Part shown: piece by piece, positions 51,116 through 62,900 of the stretch
How the letters are laid out: each line of letters opens with the position of its first letter
How positions within the stretch are numbered: the first letter of the stretch is position 1
Origin: Hydractinia symbiolongicarpus
Taxonomy: Eukaryota > Cnidaria > Hydrozoa > Anthoathecata > Hydractiniidae
Assembly (NCBI RefSeq): GCF_029227915.1
Contig: NC_079878.1
Span: 34,809,501-34,873,500, forward strand
Length of the DNA: 64,000 nt
Reading direction: 5' to 3'
Notes under the pieces: generated by a model
The model's database searches: none
Seen by the model: only the letters and a program-made list of their open reading frames with translations
Told to the model about the DNA's origin: nothing
Position numbers and translations under genes: made by a program

Positions 51116-54100
51116 GAAGAATGTTATTTCTTGGAGTCCAATTGTCTCATTTATCACATTTATCAGGTCACAGTCCAAAATCAGTTAAACTTAGTCCCAC
51201 AGTCAATCGTTTCATTGTTAAAAGCGATGCAACCTAGTAGTATCATAAAAATATCGCTAAATAAATGTTGCTACGAATATGTGATCCAACCGTTGTAACT
51301 CAAACGGATTGATACTGTTAGAAAGACAATGAAAGGTAATTTCTGAAGCTGTCGCTATTTCTTCAGAGCGCGATAACGGCTAGGATTGGTCCCACAGTAA
51401 AAAATGACTTATAAATCTAAATTTTTAAATGAAGCGCTACCACAGCGCCCAGTGTAATCGCTGAGTCCCGGCAATCATGTCAAATTAAGAAGAATGTTAT
51501 TTCTTGGAGTCCAATTGTCTCATTTATCACATTTATCAGGTCACAGTCCAAAATCAGTTAAACTTAGTCCCACAGTCAATCGTTTCATTGTTAAAAGCGA
51601 TGCAACCTAGTAATATCATAAAAATATCGCTAAATACATGTTGCTACGAATATGTGACCCAACCGTTGTAACTTAAACGGATTGATACTGTTAGAAAGAC
51701 AATGAAAGGTAATTTCTGAAGCTGTCGCTATTTCTTCAGAGCGCGATAACGGCTAGGATTGGTCCTACAGTAAAAAATGACTTATAAATCTAAATTTTTA
51801 AATGAAGCGCTACCACAGCGCCCAGTGTAATCGCTGAGTCCCGGCAATCATGTCAAATTAAGAAGAATGTTATTTCTTGGAGTCCAATTGTCTCATTTAT
51901 CACATTTATCAGGTCACAGTCCAAAGTTAGTTCAATTAGGTCCCACAGTCAATCGTTTCACTGATAAAAGCCATACAACCTAGTAATACCGGAAAATATC
52001 ACGAAATACATGTTGGTACGAATACGTGACCCAACCGTAGTAACTCAAACGGACTGACACCGCAACAAAGTCAATGAAATGTAATTTTGAAACTATCGCT
52101 ATTTCTTCAGCGCGCGATAACGGCTAGGATTGGTCCCACAGTAAAGAATGACTTATTTATCTAAATTTTTACATGAAGCGCTACCACAGCGCCCAGTGTA
52201 ATCGCTGAGTTCCGGCAATCATGTCAAATTATGAAGAATGTTGTTTCTTGGAGTCCAATTTTCTCATTTATCACATTTATCAGGTCACAGTCCAAATCAG
52301 TTCAATTGAGTCCCACAGTCACTCGTTTCACTGTTAAAAGCCATACAACCTAGTAATTCTGGAAAAATGTCACGAAATACATGTTGGTACGAACATGTGA
52401 CTCAAACGGATATATACTGTTAGAAAGACAATGAAAGGTAGTTTCTGAAGCTGTCGCTATTTCTTCAGCGCGCGATAACTGCTAGGATTGGTCCCACAGT
52501 AAAAAATGACTTATTTTTCTAATTTCTTACATAAAGCGCTACCACAGCGCCCAGTGTAATCGCTGAGTTCCGACAATCACGTCCAATTAAGAAGAATGTT
52601 ATTTCTTGGAGTCCAATTGTCTCATTTATCACATTTATCAGGTCACAGTCCAAAATCAGTTAAACTTAGTTCCACAGTCAATCGTTTCATTGTTAAAAGC
52701 GATGCAACCTAGTAATATCATAAAAATATCGCTAAATACATGTTGCTACGAATATGTGACCCAACCGTTGTAACTCAAACGGATTGATACTGTTAGAAAG
52801 ACAATGAAAGGTAATTTCTGAAGCTGTCGCTATTTCTTCAGAGCGCGATAACGGCTAGGATTGGTCCCACAGTAAAAAATGACTTATAAATCAAAATTTT
52901 TAAATGAAGCGCTACCACAGCGCCCAGTGTAATCGCTGAGTCCCGGCAATCATGTCAAATTAAAAAGAATGTTATTTCTTGGAGTCCAATTGTCTCATTT
53001 ATCACATTTATCAGGTCACAGTCCAAAATCAGTTAAACTTAGTCCCACAGTCAATCGTTTCATTGTTAAAAGCGATGCAACCTAGTAATATCATAAAAAT
53101 ATCGCTAAATACATGTTGCTACGAATATGTGACCCAACCGTTGTAACTCAAACGGATTGATACTGTTAGAAAGACAATGAAAGGTAATTTCTGAAGCTGT
53201 CGCTATTTCTTCAGAGCGCGATAACGGCTAGGATTGGTCCCACAGTAAAAAATGACTTATAAATCTAAATTTTTAAATGAAGCGCTACCACAGCGCCCAG
53301 TGTAATCGCTGAGTCCCGGCAATCATGTCAAATTAAGAAGAATGTTATTTCTTGGAGTCCAATTGTCTCATTTATCACATTTATCAGGTCACAGTCCAAA
53401 GTTAGTTCAATTAGGTCCCACAGTCAATCGTTTCACTGTTAAAAGCCATACAACCTAGTAATACCGGAAAATATCACGAAATACATGTTGGTACGAATAC
53501 GTGACCCAACCGTAGTAACTCAAACGGACTGACACCGCAACAAAGTCAATGAAATGTAATTTTGAAACTATCGCTATTTCTTCAGCGCGCGATAACGGCT
53601 AGGATTGGTCCCACAGTAAAGAATGACTTATTTATCTAAATTTTTACATGAAGCGCTACCACAGCGCCCAGTGTAATCGCTGAGTTCCGGCAATCATGTC
53701 AAATTATGAAGAATGTTGTTTCTTGGAGTCCAATTTTCTCATTTATCACATTTATCAGGTCACAGTCCAAGTCAGTTCAATTGAGTCCCACAGTCACTCG
53801 TTTCACTGTTAAAAGCCATACAACCTAGTAATTCTGGAAAAATGTCACGAAATACATGTTGGTACGAACATGTGACTCAAACGGATATATACTGTTAGAA
53901 AGACAATGAAAGGTAGTTTCTGAAGCTGTCGCTATTTCTTCAGCGCGCGATAACTGCTAGGATTGGTCCCACAGTAAAAAATGACTTATTTATCTAATTT
54001 CTTACATAAAGCGCTACCACAGCGCCCAGTGTAATCGCTGAGTTCCGACAATCACGTCCAATTAAGAAGAATGTTATTTCTTGGAGTCCAATTGTCTCAT

Positions 54101-55976
54101 TTATCACATTTATCAGGTCACAGTCCAAAATCAGTTAAACTTAGTTCCACAGTCAATCGTTTCATTGTTAAAAGCGATGCAACCTAGTAATATCATAAAA
54201 ATATCGCTAAATACATGTTGCTACGAATATGTGACCCAACCGTTGTAACTCAAACGGATTGATACTGTTAGAAAGACAATGAAAGGTAATTTCTGAAGCT
54301 GTCGCTATTTCTTCAGAGCGCGATAACGGCTAGGATTGGTCCCACAGTAAAAAATGACTTATAAATCTAAATTTTTAAATGAAGCGCTACCACAGCGCCC
54401 AGTGTAATCGCTGAGTCCCGGCAATCATGTCAAATTAAGAAGAATGTTATTTCTCGGAGTCCAATTGTCTCATTTATCACATTTATCAGGTCACAGTCCA
54501 AAATCAGTTAAACTTAGTCCCACAGTCAATCGTTTCATTGTTAAAAGCGATGCAACCTAGTAATATCATAAAAATATCGCTAAATACATGTTGCTACGAA
54601 TATGTGACCCAACCGTTGTAACTCAAACGGATTGATACTGTTAGAAAGACAATGAAAGGTAATTTCTGAAGCTGTCGCTATTTCTTCAGAGCGCGATAAC
54701 GGCTAGGATTGGTCCCACAGTAAAAAATGACTTATAAATCTAAATTTTTAAATGAAGCGCTACCACAGCGCCCAGTGTAATCGCTGAGTCCCGGCAATCA
54801 TGTCAAATTAAGAAGAATGTTATTTCTTAGAGTCCAATTGTCTCATTTATCACATTTATCAGGTCACAGTCCAAAGTTAGTTCAATTAGGTCCCACAGTC
54901 AATCGTTTCACTGTTAAAAGCCATACAACCTAGTAATACCGGAAAATATCACGAAATACATGTTGGTACGAATACGTGACCCAACCGTAGTAACTCAAAC
55001 GGACTGACACCGCAACAAAGTCAATGAAATGTAATTTTGAAACTATCGCTATTTCTTCAGCGCGCGATAACGGCTAGGATTGGTCCCACAGTAAAGAATG
55101 ACTTATTTATCTAAATTTTTACATGAAGCGCTACCACAGCGCCCAGTGTAATCGCTGAGTTCCGACAATCATGTCAAATTATGAAGAATGTTGTTTCTTG
55201 GAGTCCAATTTTCTCATTTATCACATTTATCAGGTCACAGTCCAAGTCAGTTCAATTGAGTCCCACAGTCACTCGTTTCACTGTTAAAAGCCATACAACC
55301 TAGTAATTCTGGAAAAATGTCACGAAATACATGTTGGTACGAACATGTGACTCAAACGGATATATACTGTTAGAAAGACAATGAAAGGTAGTTTCTGAAG
55401 CTGTCGCTATTTCTTCAGCACGCGATAACTGCTAGGATTGGTCCCACAGTAAAAAATGACTTATTTATCTAATTTCTTACATAAAGCGCTACCACAGCGC
55501 CCAGTGTAATCGCTGAGTTCCGACAATCACGTCCAATTAAGAAGAATGTTATTTCTTGGAGTCCAATTGTCTCATTTATCACATTTATCAGGTCACAGTC
55601 CAAAATCAGTTAAACTTAGTTCCACAGTCAATCGTTTCATTGTTAAAAGCGATACAACCTAGTAATATCATAAAAATATCGCTAAATACATGTTGCTACG
55701 AATATGTGACCCAACCGTTGTAACTCAAACGGATTGATACTGTTAGAAAGACAATGAAAGGTAATTTTTGAAGCTGTCGCTATTTCTTCAGAGCGCGATA
55801 ACGGCTAGGATTGGTCCCACAGTAAAAAATGACTTATAAATCTAAATTTTTAAATGAAGCGCTACCACAGCGCCCAGTGTAATCGCTGAGTCCCGGCAAT
55901 CATGTCAAATTAAGAAGAATGTTATTTCTTGGAGTCCAATTGTCTCATTTATCACATTTATCAGGTCACAGTCCAA
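51116..55976 (+). repeat. Four-unit higher-order repeat, 1475 bp x 3.3
   Basis: Copies start at 51116, 52591, 54066 and 55541 (the last partial). Unit types a-b-c-d start at 52545 a, 52918 b, 53291 c, 53662 d, 54020 a, 54393 b, 54766 c, 55137 d, 55495 a, with 51443 b, 51816 c, 52187 d before. Interval sums 373+373+371+358 give 1475. Differences between copies are few (for example 52289 CAAATCAG against 53770 CAAGTCAG). Type d always carries a 14-bp deletion. Copy 4 breaks off where the unit at 55868 starts like b and continues like c, so one unit has been lost. Confidence 0.94.
52187..52544 (+). repeat. 358-bp d-type monomer with 14-bp deletion (first copy)
   Basis: Near 52398-52410 the unit reads GTGACTCAAACGG, where its relatives read GACTCAACCGTTGTAACTCA followed by AACGG. 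The lost 14 bp lie between two ACTCAA direct repeats, so replication slippage or single-strand annealing explains it. The loss removes the left CCGTT arm of the triple dyad. The same deletion occurs in the d units at 53662, 55137 and 58847. Confidence 0.92.
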
Positions 55977-57729
55977 AGTTAGTTCAATTAGATCCCACAG
56001 TCAATCGTTTCACTGATAAAAGGCATACAACCTAGTAATACCGGAAAATATCACGAAATACATGTTGGTACGAATACGTGACCCAACCGTAGTAACTCAA
56101 ACGGACTGACACCGCAACAAAGTCAATGAAATGTAATTTTGAGACTATCACTATTTCTTCAGCTCGTGATAACGGCTAGGATTGGTCCCACAGTAAAGGA
56201 TGACTTATTTATCTATTTTCTTACATAAAGCGCTACCACAGCGCCCAGTGTAATCGCTGAGTTCCGACGATCACGTCCAATTAAGAAGAATGTTATTTCT
56301 TGGAGTCCAATTGTCTCATTTATCACATTTATCAGGTCACAGTCCAAAATCAGTTAAACTTAGTCCCACAGTCAATCGTTTCATTGTTAAAAGCCATACA
56401 ACCTAGTAATACTGGAAAAAGGTCACGAAATACATGTTGGTACGAACATGTGACTCAACCGTTGTAACGAAAACGGATTGATACTGTTAGAAAGACAATG
56501 AAAGGTAGTTTCTGACGCTGTCGCTATTTCTTCAGCGCGCGATAACGGCTAGGATTGGTCCCACAGTAAAGAATGACTTATTTATCTAATTTCTTACATA
56601 AAGCGCTACCACAGCGCCCAGTGTAATCGCTGAGTTCCGACAATGACGTCCAATTAAGAAGAATGTTATTTCTTGGAGTCCAATTGTCTCATTTATCACA
56701 TTTATCAGGTCACAGTCCAAAATCAGTTAAACTTAGTCCCACAGTCAATCGTTTCATTGTTAAAAGCCATACAACCTAGTAATACTGGAAAAAGGTCACG
56801 AAATACATGTTGGTACGAACATGTGACTCAACCGTTGTAACGAAAACGGATTGATACTGTTAGAAAGACAATGAAAGGTAGTTTCTGACGCTGTCGCTAT
56901 TTCTTCAGCGCGCGATAACTGCTAGGATTGGTCCCACAGTAAAGAATGACTTATTTATCTAATTTCTTACATAAAGCGCTACCACAGCGCCCAGTGTAAT
57001 CGCTGAGTTCCGACAATCACGTCCAATTAAGAAGAATGTTATTTCTTGGAGTCCAATTGTCTTATTTATCACATTTATCAGGTGACAGTCCAAAATCAGT
57101 TAAACTTAGTCTCACAGTCAATCGTTTCATTGTTAAAAGCGATGCAACTTAGTAATATCATAAAAATAACGCTAAATACATGTTGCTACGAATATGTGAC
57201 CCAACCGTTGTAACTCAAACGGATTGATACTGTTACAAAGACAATGAAAGGTAATTTCTGAAGCTGTCGCCATTTCTTCAGCGCGCGATAACGGCTAGGA
57301 TTGGTCCCACAGTAAAGAATGACTTATTTATCTAAATTTTTACATGAAGCGCTACCACAGCGCCCAGTGTAATCGCTGAGTTCCGGCAATCAAGTCAAAT
57401 TAAGAAGAATGTTATTTCTTGGAGTCCAATTTTCTCATTTATCACATTTATCAGGTCACAGTCCAAATCAGTTCAATTAAGTCCCACAGTCACTCGTTTC
57501 ACTGTTAAAAGCCATACAGCCTAGTAATACAGGAAAAATGTCACGAAATACATGTTGGTACGAACATGTGACTCAACCGTTGTAACTCAAACGGATTGAT
57601 ACTGTTAGAAAGACAATGAAATGTAGTTTCTGAAGCTGTCGCTATTTCTTCAGCGCGCGATAACTGCTAGGATTGGTCCCACAGTAAAAAATGACTTATT
57701 TATCTAATTTCTTACATAAAGCGCTACCA
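55868..57729 (+). repeat. Domain IV units between the two a-b-c-d blocks
   Basis: Unit starts: 55868 (b/c), 56239, 56612, 56985, 57358. 56239 and 56612 are near-duplicates of each other and of 48462 (AAAAGGTCACG, GTAACGAAAACGG). 56985 resembles 48835 (GTCTTATTTATC, CAGGTGACAG). About 56990-57690 recurs as 59954-60655 (offset 2964). Confidence 0.87.
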
Positions 57730-58846
57730 CAGCGCCCAGTGTAATCGCTGAGTTCCGACAATCACGTCCAATTAAGAAGAATGTTATTTCTTGGAGTCCA
57801 ATTGTCTCATTTATCACATTTATCAGGTCACAGTCCAAAATCAGTTAAACTTAGTTCCACAGTCAATCGTTTCATTGTTAAAAGCGATGCAACCTAGTAA
57901 TATCATAAAAATATCGCTAAATACATGTTGCTACGAATATGTGACGCAACCGTTGTAACTCAAACGGATTGATACTGTTAGAAAGACAATGAAAGGTAAT
58001 TTCTGAAGCTGTCGCTATTTCTTCAGAGCGCGATAACGGCTAGGATTGGTCCCACAGTAAAAAATGACTTATAAATCTAAATTTTTAAATGAAGCGCTAC
58101 CACAGCGCCCAGTGTAATCGCTGAGTCCCGGCAATCATGTCAAATTAAGAAGAATGTTATTTCTTGGAGTCCAATTGTCTCATTTATCACATTTATCAGG
58201 TCACAGTCCAAAATCAGTTAAACTTAGTCCCACAGTCAATCGTTTCATTGTTAAAAGCGATGCAACCTAGTAATATCATAAAAATATCGCTAAATACATG
58301 TTGCTACGAATATGTGACCCAACCGTTGTAACTCAAACGGATTGATACTGTTAGAAAGACAATGAAAGGTAATTTCTGAAGCTGTCGCTATTTCTTCAGA
58401 GCGCGGTAACGGCTAGGATTGGTCCCACAGTAAAAAATGACTTATAAATCTAAATTTTTAAATGAAGCGCTACCACAGCGCCCAGTGTAATCGCTGAGTC
58501 CCGGCAATCATGTCAAATTAAGAAGAATGTTATTTCTTAGAGTCCAATTGTCTCATTTATCACATTTATCAGGTCACAGTCCAAAGTTAGTTCAATTAGG
58601 TCCCACAGTCAATCGTTTCACTGTTAAAAGCCATACAACCTAGTAATACCGGAAAATATCACGAAATACATGTTGGTACGAATACGTGACCCAACCGTAG
58701 TAACTCAAACGGACTGACACCGCAACAAAGTCAATGAAATGTAATTTTGAAACTATCGCTATTTCTTCAGCGCGCGATAACGGCTAGGATTGGTCCCACA
58801 GTAAAGAATGACTTATTTATCTAAATTTTTACATGAAGCGCTACCA

Positions 58847-59204
58847 CAGCGCCCAGTGTAATCGCTGAGTTCCGGCAATCATGTCAAATTATGAAGAATG
58901 TTGTTTCTTGGAGTCCAATTTTCTCATTTATCACATTTATCAGGTCACAGTCCAAGTCAGTTCAATTGAGTCCCACAGTCACTCGTTTCACTGTTAAAAG
59001 CCATACAACCTAGTAATTCTGGAAAAATGTCACGAAATACATGTTGGTACGAACATGTGACTCAAACGGATATATACTGTTAGAAAGACAATGAAAGGTA
59101 GTTTCTGAAGCTGTCGCTATTTCTTCAGCGCGCGATAACTGCTAGGATTGGTCCCACAGTAAAAAATGACTTATTTATCTAATTTCTTACATAAAGCGCT
59201 ACCA
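58847..59204 (+). repeat. 358-bp d-type monomer (fourth copy)
   Basis: It carries the same 14-bp deletion between ACTCAA direct repeats as the d units at 52187, 53662 and 55137; here the junction is near 59058-59070. It came with the 3710-bp-offset duplication. Confidence 0.9.
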
Positions 59205-59925
59205 CAGCGCCCAGTGTAATCGCTGAGTTCCGACAATCACGTCCAATTAAGAAGAATGTTATTTCTTCGAGTCCAATTGTCTCATTTATCACATTTATCA
59301 GGTCACAGTCCAAAATCAGTTAAACTTAGTTCCACAGTCAATCGTTTCATTGTTAAAAGCGATGCAACCTAGTAATATCATAAAAATATCGCTAAATACA
59401 TGTTGCTACGAATATGTGACCAAACCGTTGTAACTCAAACGGATTGATACTGTTAGAAAGACAATGAAAGGTAATTTTTGAAGCTGTCGCTATTTCTTCA
59501 GAGCGCGATAACGGCTAGGATTGGTCCCACAGTAAAAAATGACTTATAAATCTAAATTTTTAAATGAAGCGCTACCACAGCGCCCAGTGTAATCGCTGAG
59601 TCCCGGCAATCATGTCAAATTAAGAAGAATGTTATTTCTTGGAGTCTAATTGTCTCATTTATCACATTTATCAGGTCACAGTCCAAAGTTAGTTCAATTA
59701 GGTCCCACAGTCAATCGTTTCACTGATAAAAGCCATACAACCTAGTAATACCGGAAAATATCACGAAATACATGTTGGTACGAATACGTGACCCAACCGT
59801 AGTAACTCAAACGGACTGACATCGCAACAAAGTCAATGAAATGTAATTTTGAGACTATCGCTATTTCTTCAGCTCGTGATAACGGCTAGGATTGGTCCCA
59901 CAGTAAAGAATGACTTATTTATCTA

Positions 59926-62900
59926 AATTTTTAAATGAAGCGCTACCACAGCGCCCAGTGTAATCGCTGAGTTCCGACAATCACGTCCAATTAAGAAGAA
60001 TGTTATTTCTTGGAGTCCAATTGTCTTATTTATCACATTTATCAGGTGACAGTCCAAAATCAGTTAAACTTAGTCTCACAGTCAATCGTTTCATTGTTAA
60101 AAGCGATGCAACTTAGTAATATCATAAAAATAACGCTAAATACATGTTGCTACGAATATGTGACCCAACCGTTGTAACTCAAACGGATTGATACTGTTAC
60201 AAAGACAATGAAAGGTATTTTCTGAAGCTGTCGCCATTTCTTCAGCGCGCGATAACGGCTAGGATTGGTCCCACAGTAAAGAATGACTTATTTATCTAAA
60301 TTTTTACATGAAGCGCTACCACAGCGCCCAGTGTAATCGCTGAGTTCCGGCAATCAAGTCAAATTAAGAAGAATGTTATTTCTTGGAGTCCAATTTTCTC
60401 ATTTATCACATTTATCAGGTCACAGTCCAAATCAGTTCAATTAAGTCCCACAGTCACTCGTTTCACTGTTAAAAGCCATACAGCCTAGTAATACAGGAAA
60501 AATGTCACGAAATACATGTTGGTACGAACATGTGACTCAACCGTTGTAACTCAAACGGATTGATACTGTTAGAAAGACAATGAAAGGTAGTTTCTGAAGC
60601 TGTCGCTATTTCTTCAGCGCGCGATAACTGCTAGGATTGGTCCCACAGTAAAGAAAGACTTATTTATCTAATTTCTTTCATAAAGCGCTACCACAGCGCC
60701 CAGTGTAATCGCTGAGTTCCGACGATCACGTCCAATTAAGAAGAATGTTATTTCTTGGAGTCCAATTGTCTCATTTATCACATTTATCAGGTCACAGTCC
60801 AAAATCAGTTAAACTTAGTCTCACAGTCAATCGTTTCATTGTTAAAAGCGATGCAACCTAGTAATATCATAAAAATATCGCTAAATACATGTTGGTACGA
60901 ATATGTGACCCAACCTTTAAAACTCAAATGGACTGACCCCGTTAGAAAGACAATGAAAGGTAATTTCTGAAGCTGTCGCCATTTCTTCAGCGCGCGATAA
61001 CGGCTAGGATTGGTCCCACAGTAAAGAATGACTTATTTATCTAAATTTTTACATGAAGCGCTACCACAGCGCCCAGTGTAATCGCTGAGTTCCGGCAATC
61101 ATGTCAAATTAAGAAGAATGTTATTTCTTGGAGTCCATTTTTCTCATTTATCACATTTATCAGGTCACAGTCCAAATCAGTTCAATTAAGTCCCACAGTC
61201 ACTCGTTTCACTGTTAAAAGCCATACAGCCTAGTAATACAGGAAAAATGTCACGAAATACATGTTGGTACGAACATGTGACTCAACCGTTGTAACTCAAA
61301 CGGATTGATACTGTTAGAAAGACAATGAAAGGTAGTTTCTGAAGCTGTCGCTATTTCTTCAGCGCGCGATAACTGCTAGGATTGGTCCCACAGTAAAGAA
61401 TGACTGATTTATCTAATTTCTTTCATAAAGCGCTACCACAGCGCCCAGTGTAATCGCTGAGTTCCGACAATCACGTCCAATTAAGAAGAATGTTATTTCT
61501 TGGAGTCCAATTGTCTCATTTATCACATTTATCAGGTCACAGTCCAAAATCAGTTAAACTTAGTCCCACAGTCAATAGTTTCATTGTTAAAAGCGATGCA
61601 ACCTAGTAATATCATAAAAATATCGCTAAATACATGTTGCTACGAATATGTGACCCAACCGTTGTAACTCAAACGCATTGATACTGTTACAAAGACAATG
61701 AAAGGTAATTTCTGAAGTTGTCGCTATTTCTTCAGCGCGCGATAACGGCTAGGATTGGTCCCACAGTAAAAAATGACTTATAAATCTAAATTTTTAAATG
61801 AAGCGCCACCACAGCGCCCAGTGTAATCGCTGAGTCCCGGCAATCATGTCAAGTTAAAAAGAATGTTATTTCTTGGAGTCCAATCGTCTCATTTATCACA
61901 TTTATCAGGTCACAGTCCAAAGTTAGTTCAATTAAGTCCCACAGTCAATCGTTTCACTGTTAAAAGCCATACAACCTAGTAATACTGGAAAAATGTCACG
62001 AATTGCATGTTGGTACGAACATGTGACTCAACCGTTGTAACTCAAACGGATTGATATTGTTATAAAGACAATGAAAGGTAGTTTCTGAAGTTGTCGCTAT
62101 TTCTTCAGCGCGCGATAACTGCTAGGATTGGTCCCGCAGTAAAGAATGACTTATTTGTTTAATTTCTTACATAAAGAGCTACCACAGCGTCCAGTGTAAT
62201 CGCTGAGTTCCGACAATCACGTCCAATTAAGAAGAATGTTATTTCTTGGAGTCCAATTGTCTCATTTATCACATTCATCAGGTCACAGTCCAAAATCAGT
62301 TAAACTTATTCCCACAGTCAATCGTTTCACTGTTAAAAGCCATACAACATAGTATTACCGGAAAATATCACGAAATACATGTTGGTACGAATACGTGACC
62401 CAACCGTAGTAACTTAAACGGACTGACACCCCAACAAAGTCAATGAAATGTAGTTTTTGAAAGTATCGCTAATTCTTCAGCGTGCGATAACGGATAGGAT
62501 TCGTCCCACAGTAAAGAATGACTTATTTATCTAAATTTTTAAATGAAGCGCTACCACAGCGCCCAGTGTAATCGCTGAGTTCCGGCAATCATGTCAAATC
62601 AAGAAGAACGTTATTTCTTGGAGTCCAATTTTCTCATTAATCACATTTATCAGGTCACAATCCAAAGTTAGTTCAATTAAGTCCCACAGTCAATCGTTTC
62701 ACTGTTAAAAGCGATGCAACCTAGTAATATAAGAAAAAAATCGGTAAACACATGTTGGTACGAATATGTGACCCAACCTTTAAAACTCAAATGGACTGAC
62801 CCCGTTAGAAAGTCAATGAAATATAGTATTTAAAACTGTCTCTATTTCTTCAGCGCGCACTAACGGCTACGATTGGTCACACATTAAAAAAATGACTTTC

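Larger units (their letters stand above)
53915..59925 (+). repeat. Duplication of ~2.3 kb at offset 3710
   Basis: 53915-56215 corresponds to 57625-59925. Unit starts in copy 2: 57730 a, 58103 b, 58476 c, 58847 d, 59205 a, 59578 b/c. Shared private variants identify the parent as the third a-b-c-d copy: CTTAGAGTCC in unit c (54829 and 58539 regions) and GTAATTTTTGAAGC in unit a (55763 and 59473 regions). The right boundary is at ATCTATTTTC (56211) against ATCTAAATTT (59921). Confidence 0.9.
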
